DNA from: Adineta steineri
Taxonomy: Eukaryota; Rotifera; Eurotatoria; Adinetida; Adinetidae
Reading direction: 5' to 3'
Assembly (NCBI GenBank): GCA_905250115.1
Contig: CAJNOI010000003.1
Location: 536,427 to 600,426, forward strand
DNA length: 64,000 bases
Position 1 is the first letter of the stretch; every line of letters begins with the position of its first letter. The position numbers were made by a program, and so were the translations under genes. This document shows, piece after piece, positions 61,413-64,000 of this stretch. Under the pieces are notes generated by a model that saw nothing but the letters and a program-made list of their open reading frames with translations, was not told where the DNA came from and did not search any database.

Positions 61413-63510
61413 TCAGTTGTTACAATGCGGTATTAAATATTTACTCATGGCAAAACAAGTTCGTGAATCATCTTGTTCCATATTTCTATATGCAACTAAT
61501 ATATCCATTTGTTGACTTAAAACTAATCGATCAATAATACATTTAGTTTCTCCAAGTTCAATGCCACTAAAAGCAATTTCTTCAATGTATTCTTTTCCAA
61601 TCCATATAAATAATCTTCGATCAATTGTTTGAAAACATAAAAATATTGTTTCATCATTATATATAATAACATCAAGAATTTGTTGTATATTTTGTCCAAT
61701 ATAACAACAATATGTATCGAGAATATCAAGTGTATTTAAATCATAAATAAAACATATTAATTTATTATTATTCGATTTTAAACCACAAATAAGTAATTGT
61801 TGTTTATTTGCTAATAAACGAATATGGATGGATGTTAATTGTAAATCATAACCAAGAAAATTTTCTTTTTTCTTTTCATGTATTGATAAACCAAATACAA
61901 GATTTAATTGTTTTATTATTATAGAATCAATTTTATAATCATAAATTATTGTTATTTGATCATCATTATCGGAATAAGTTATAACATCTTGTCTAGATTT
62001 TTGTTTAATTTCATCATCAAATTTTTTTGGAAAATTAAATAATAATTCTGATGTATCTTCTTTGACAAATTGTTTATTTATATACGAATATGAATAAAGT
62101 GAACATGTGAATTGTTTCATTTGTTGAGGAATAAATGAACCAAAAAGACGTAAAAATGTTGAATCAGATTGTTCATATGATACTTGATAACCAATCATAG
62201 GTTTCGAATAATTTTTATTTTTCATAAATAAAAAATCAAGATAAACATGTTCAACATGTTGAGGTATGGGTTCATTTACTGTTGGAAGAATTTCGAATGG
62301 TAAAACTATTTTCATATGTAATTTCGAATCTAACATAGATAAAATAAAAAATATATTAAATTTAAGTTTATCAATAACATTTCTTATACTTACTAGACAG
62401 AGGTTCAAATCTTAATCCATTAAGTAAAAATCCTTGTCTTGGTCTTGGTGGTCTTTCATGTATAATTTCATTTAATTGATCTCTAGCTTGTTTTTCATAT
62501 AGAACTACATGTACATCATGTGCATGATTAACTAATGTTTGAATTAATTTATCAAGTTCATTAACTTTTTCTTCTTGTTTTTGTAATTGATCAAATATAG
62601 TAAATAATCGTTGATCACGATCAAGAATTTTACTTATATATTCAATTGCTTCATTTAGTTCTCGATGTATAGATTTTAATCTATTTACATAAAGACGTTC
62701 TAATTGATATCGATTTTCTTGGGCGATTTGTGATAAAAGTTTTATTGTATGATATTGTTGTCGATGATGGGAACTATTTTCATCAATAAGACATTCCGAA
62801 CAAAGACATTCCGAACATTTAACGCAATAAAATTCTAATGGACGTTTATTATGTCGTTGTGAACATAAAAATGAAATACTTTCATCAAATTCAATGGAAG
62901 GTTTTGGTAAATGATGTATTTCATGAAATGTACGAGTCATATGTGATGGATGAAAATGTGCATGATATCCATAACATATTTGACAATAATTTTCTTGACA
63001 TTGAAAACATCGACCATAAAGATTAGCTGTATCATTTTGACATAAGGAACATAAACCTAAATTTAAAAATTTATTAAGAAAACAAACAAAATAGAAAAAT
63101 ATTTATTATTTACCAATATGTTTATTTTCAACTTCTTGTTCATGTCTATAAATCTTTATAAGTTGTTCTTTGTCAATAGCTGGTGGAAGAGAACTAGCAT
63201 CACCATTAGGTAAATGTATGGATGGTGCACGACATTGTGGACCTAAGATGTTTTAAATAAAACAAACTATTTTTTATTATTCAATTATATATAAATACTT
63301 ACAAGTAGCAATATCCATTGTATTTTTACATGAATGATGATATTCTTCTAAACATCTACGACATGCTACATGTAAACATGATGTTCGTTTTGGTTCTTCA
63401 TATATATCCAAACAAATAGCACATGTTATTTCGTCTAATAAGGATGATGATAATATTTTATTGTCATTAGTAGAATTCGTATCAAGAGGTATATTATCAA
63501 ATTCCATCAT
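61413..63510 (-). CDS. TRIM-like RING/B-box/coiled-coil protein, probable E3 ubiquitin ligase
   Basis: Four exons (63510-63303, 63242-63114, 63056-62394, 62329-61413) join in phase to 638 residues. The RING finger spans about residues 30-73: CAIC, then SCLHVACRRC, then CPQC created across the first intron, giving the C3HC4 ligand order. A second Cys/His-rich region at about 115-155 (CSLCQNDT, GRCFQCQ, YCQIC, HAHFH) resembles a B-box type 1. A B-box 2 follows at about 177-218 (CSQRH, FYCVKCSECLCSECL, HHRQQYH). A coiled coil occupies about 218-330. This order defines the TRIM/RBCC family of E3 ligases. The C-terminal 300 residues are beta-rich with repeated LLICG, ICFIYDL and RRLFIWIG segments, suggesting a propeller-like region. 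I do not see SPRY or clear NHL repeats. Target and pathway are unknown. Confidence 0.8.
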
Positions 63511-64000
63511 TGTTAAAATTGGAATGATTTTGATTATCTATATCTATAGGAAAACAACATTTTAGTATTTATGTAACGATTAAGAGACTGAAAGACAGAA
63601 GAAGAAGAAACCTATACAGATGAAATATTAACCAATAATAATAGAAACTATCGTATAGACGGCGCTATTATCTAATCAACAAGATTTGAATTCTTCCTTC
63701 GTTCATGTACACACTAGAATAATGTGATAAATCTAGTAAAAAAATAAACTTTAGTGTATAAATCTATTTATAATACAAATTACTTATAGTTGAAGTAAAT
63801 TAAAAAAAGAATGATAATAAACTATATTTCTTGTATATGAAAAAAGTCAGTGATAAACTAATAAAACATAAAATTTCTACTATATAAAGCTACTGTGACA
63901 AGTAAAATAAAAGTGACAAAAAAGATAAATATTAAAGAATTGTTTCTTCAATTGTTAATTTTTGTAATAATAGTATAATATCTTCACTTATATTTAGGAA
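63511..64000. other. Upstream flank of the RING/B-box gene
   Basis: 490 nt of AT-rich sequence to the window edge, holding the leader and promoter of the minus-strand gene. On that strand CCTATAG lies about 40 nt before the ATG and could be an acceptor. No other feature is recognised. Confidence 0.4.

Noticed and set aside
1..64000. CRISPR arrays, bacterial operons, rRNA/tRNA genes, intact transposons or viral genes
   Set aside because: None seen by eye: no spaced direct repeats, no tRNA cloverleaf I could support, and no reverse transcriptase, transposase or integrase motifs in any frame I read.

Overview
The window is animal nuclear DNA: strongly AT-rich, with multi-exon genes, many introns of only about 50-70 nt, and clear metazoan orthologues (HDC, ALG5, UGDH, GNL1, TOMM22, a TRIM-like RING/B-box protein). 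Gene density, intron size, Asn/Gln-rich disordered proteins, splice acceptors abutting start codons, and scattered TGTGGG-like motifs (the bdelloid telomere unit as I recall it) point to a bdelloid rotifer. That assignment is an inference, not proven. Layout: 0.2-1.0 kb, a small basic protein on the minus strand. 2.9-19.3 kb, two complete tandem minus-strand copies of a full-length ABCA-type ABC transporter, with similarity that varies sharply along their length. 20.5-26.9 kb, three minus-strand genes: histidine decarboxylase with a long C-terminal tail, dolichyl-phosphate glucosyltransferase ALG5, and a secreted DsbA-like thioredoxin-fold protein with an eight-cysteine tail. 28.7-48.3 kb, one very large plus-strand gene for an unrecognised low-complexity protein. 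Fourteen exons join with matching phases to about 3,108 codons before the gene runs into a 100-N assembly gap. It carries an internal domain duplication and possible alternative first exons and cassette exons. 48.5-54.6 kb is gene-poor and looks accessory: a single-pass membrane protein with a Thr-rich stalk and a predicted beta-sandwich ectodomain, a broken LamG-like fragment, and scattered telomere-like motifs. 54.6-63.5 kb is a compact housekeeping block: a 2H phosphoesterase-like gene only 43 nt upstream of UGDH, then GNL1 and TOMM22 (all plus), and a convergent RING/B-box protein (minus). The genes do not form one pathway. ALG5 and UGDH both use UDP-glucose (for N-glycan precursor and UDP-glucuronate synthesis), but they lie 30 kb apart, so I do not call them a cluster. 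The most unusual signals are the 2H-UGDH pair with an unpaired splice acceptor between them, a 54-nt stop-free intron directly before the UGDH catalytic-cysteine loop, the large repeat-bearing protein with candidate microexons, and the telomere-like patch around 51.5-54.0 kb. No tRNA, rRNA, CRISPR array or intact transposable element was recognised.
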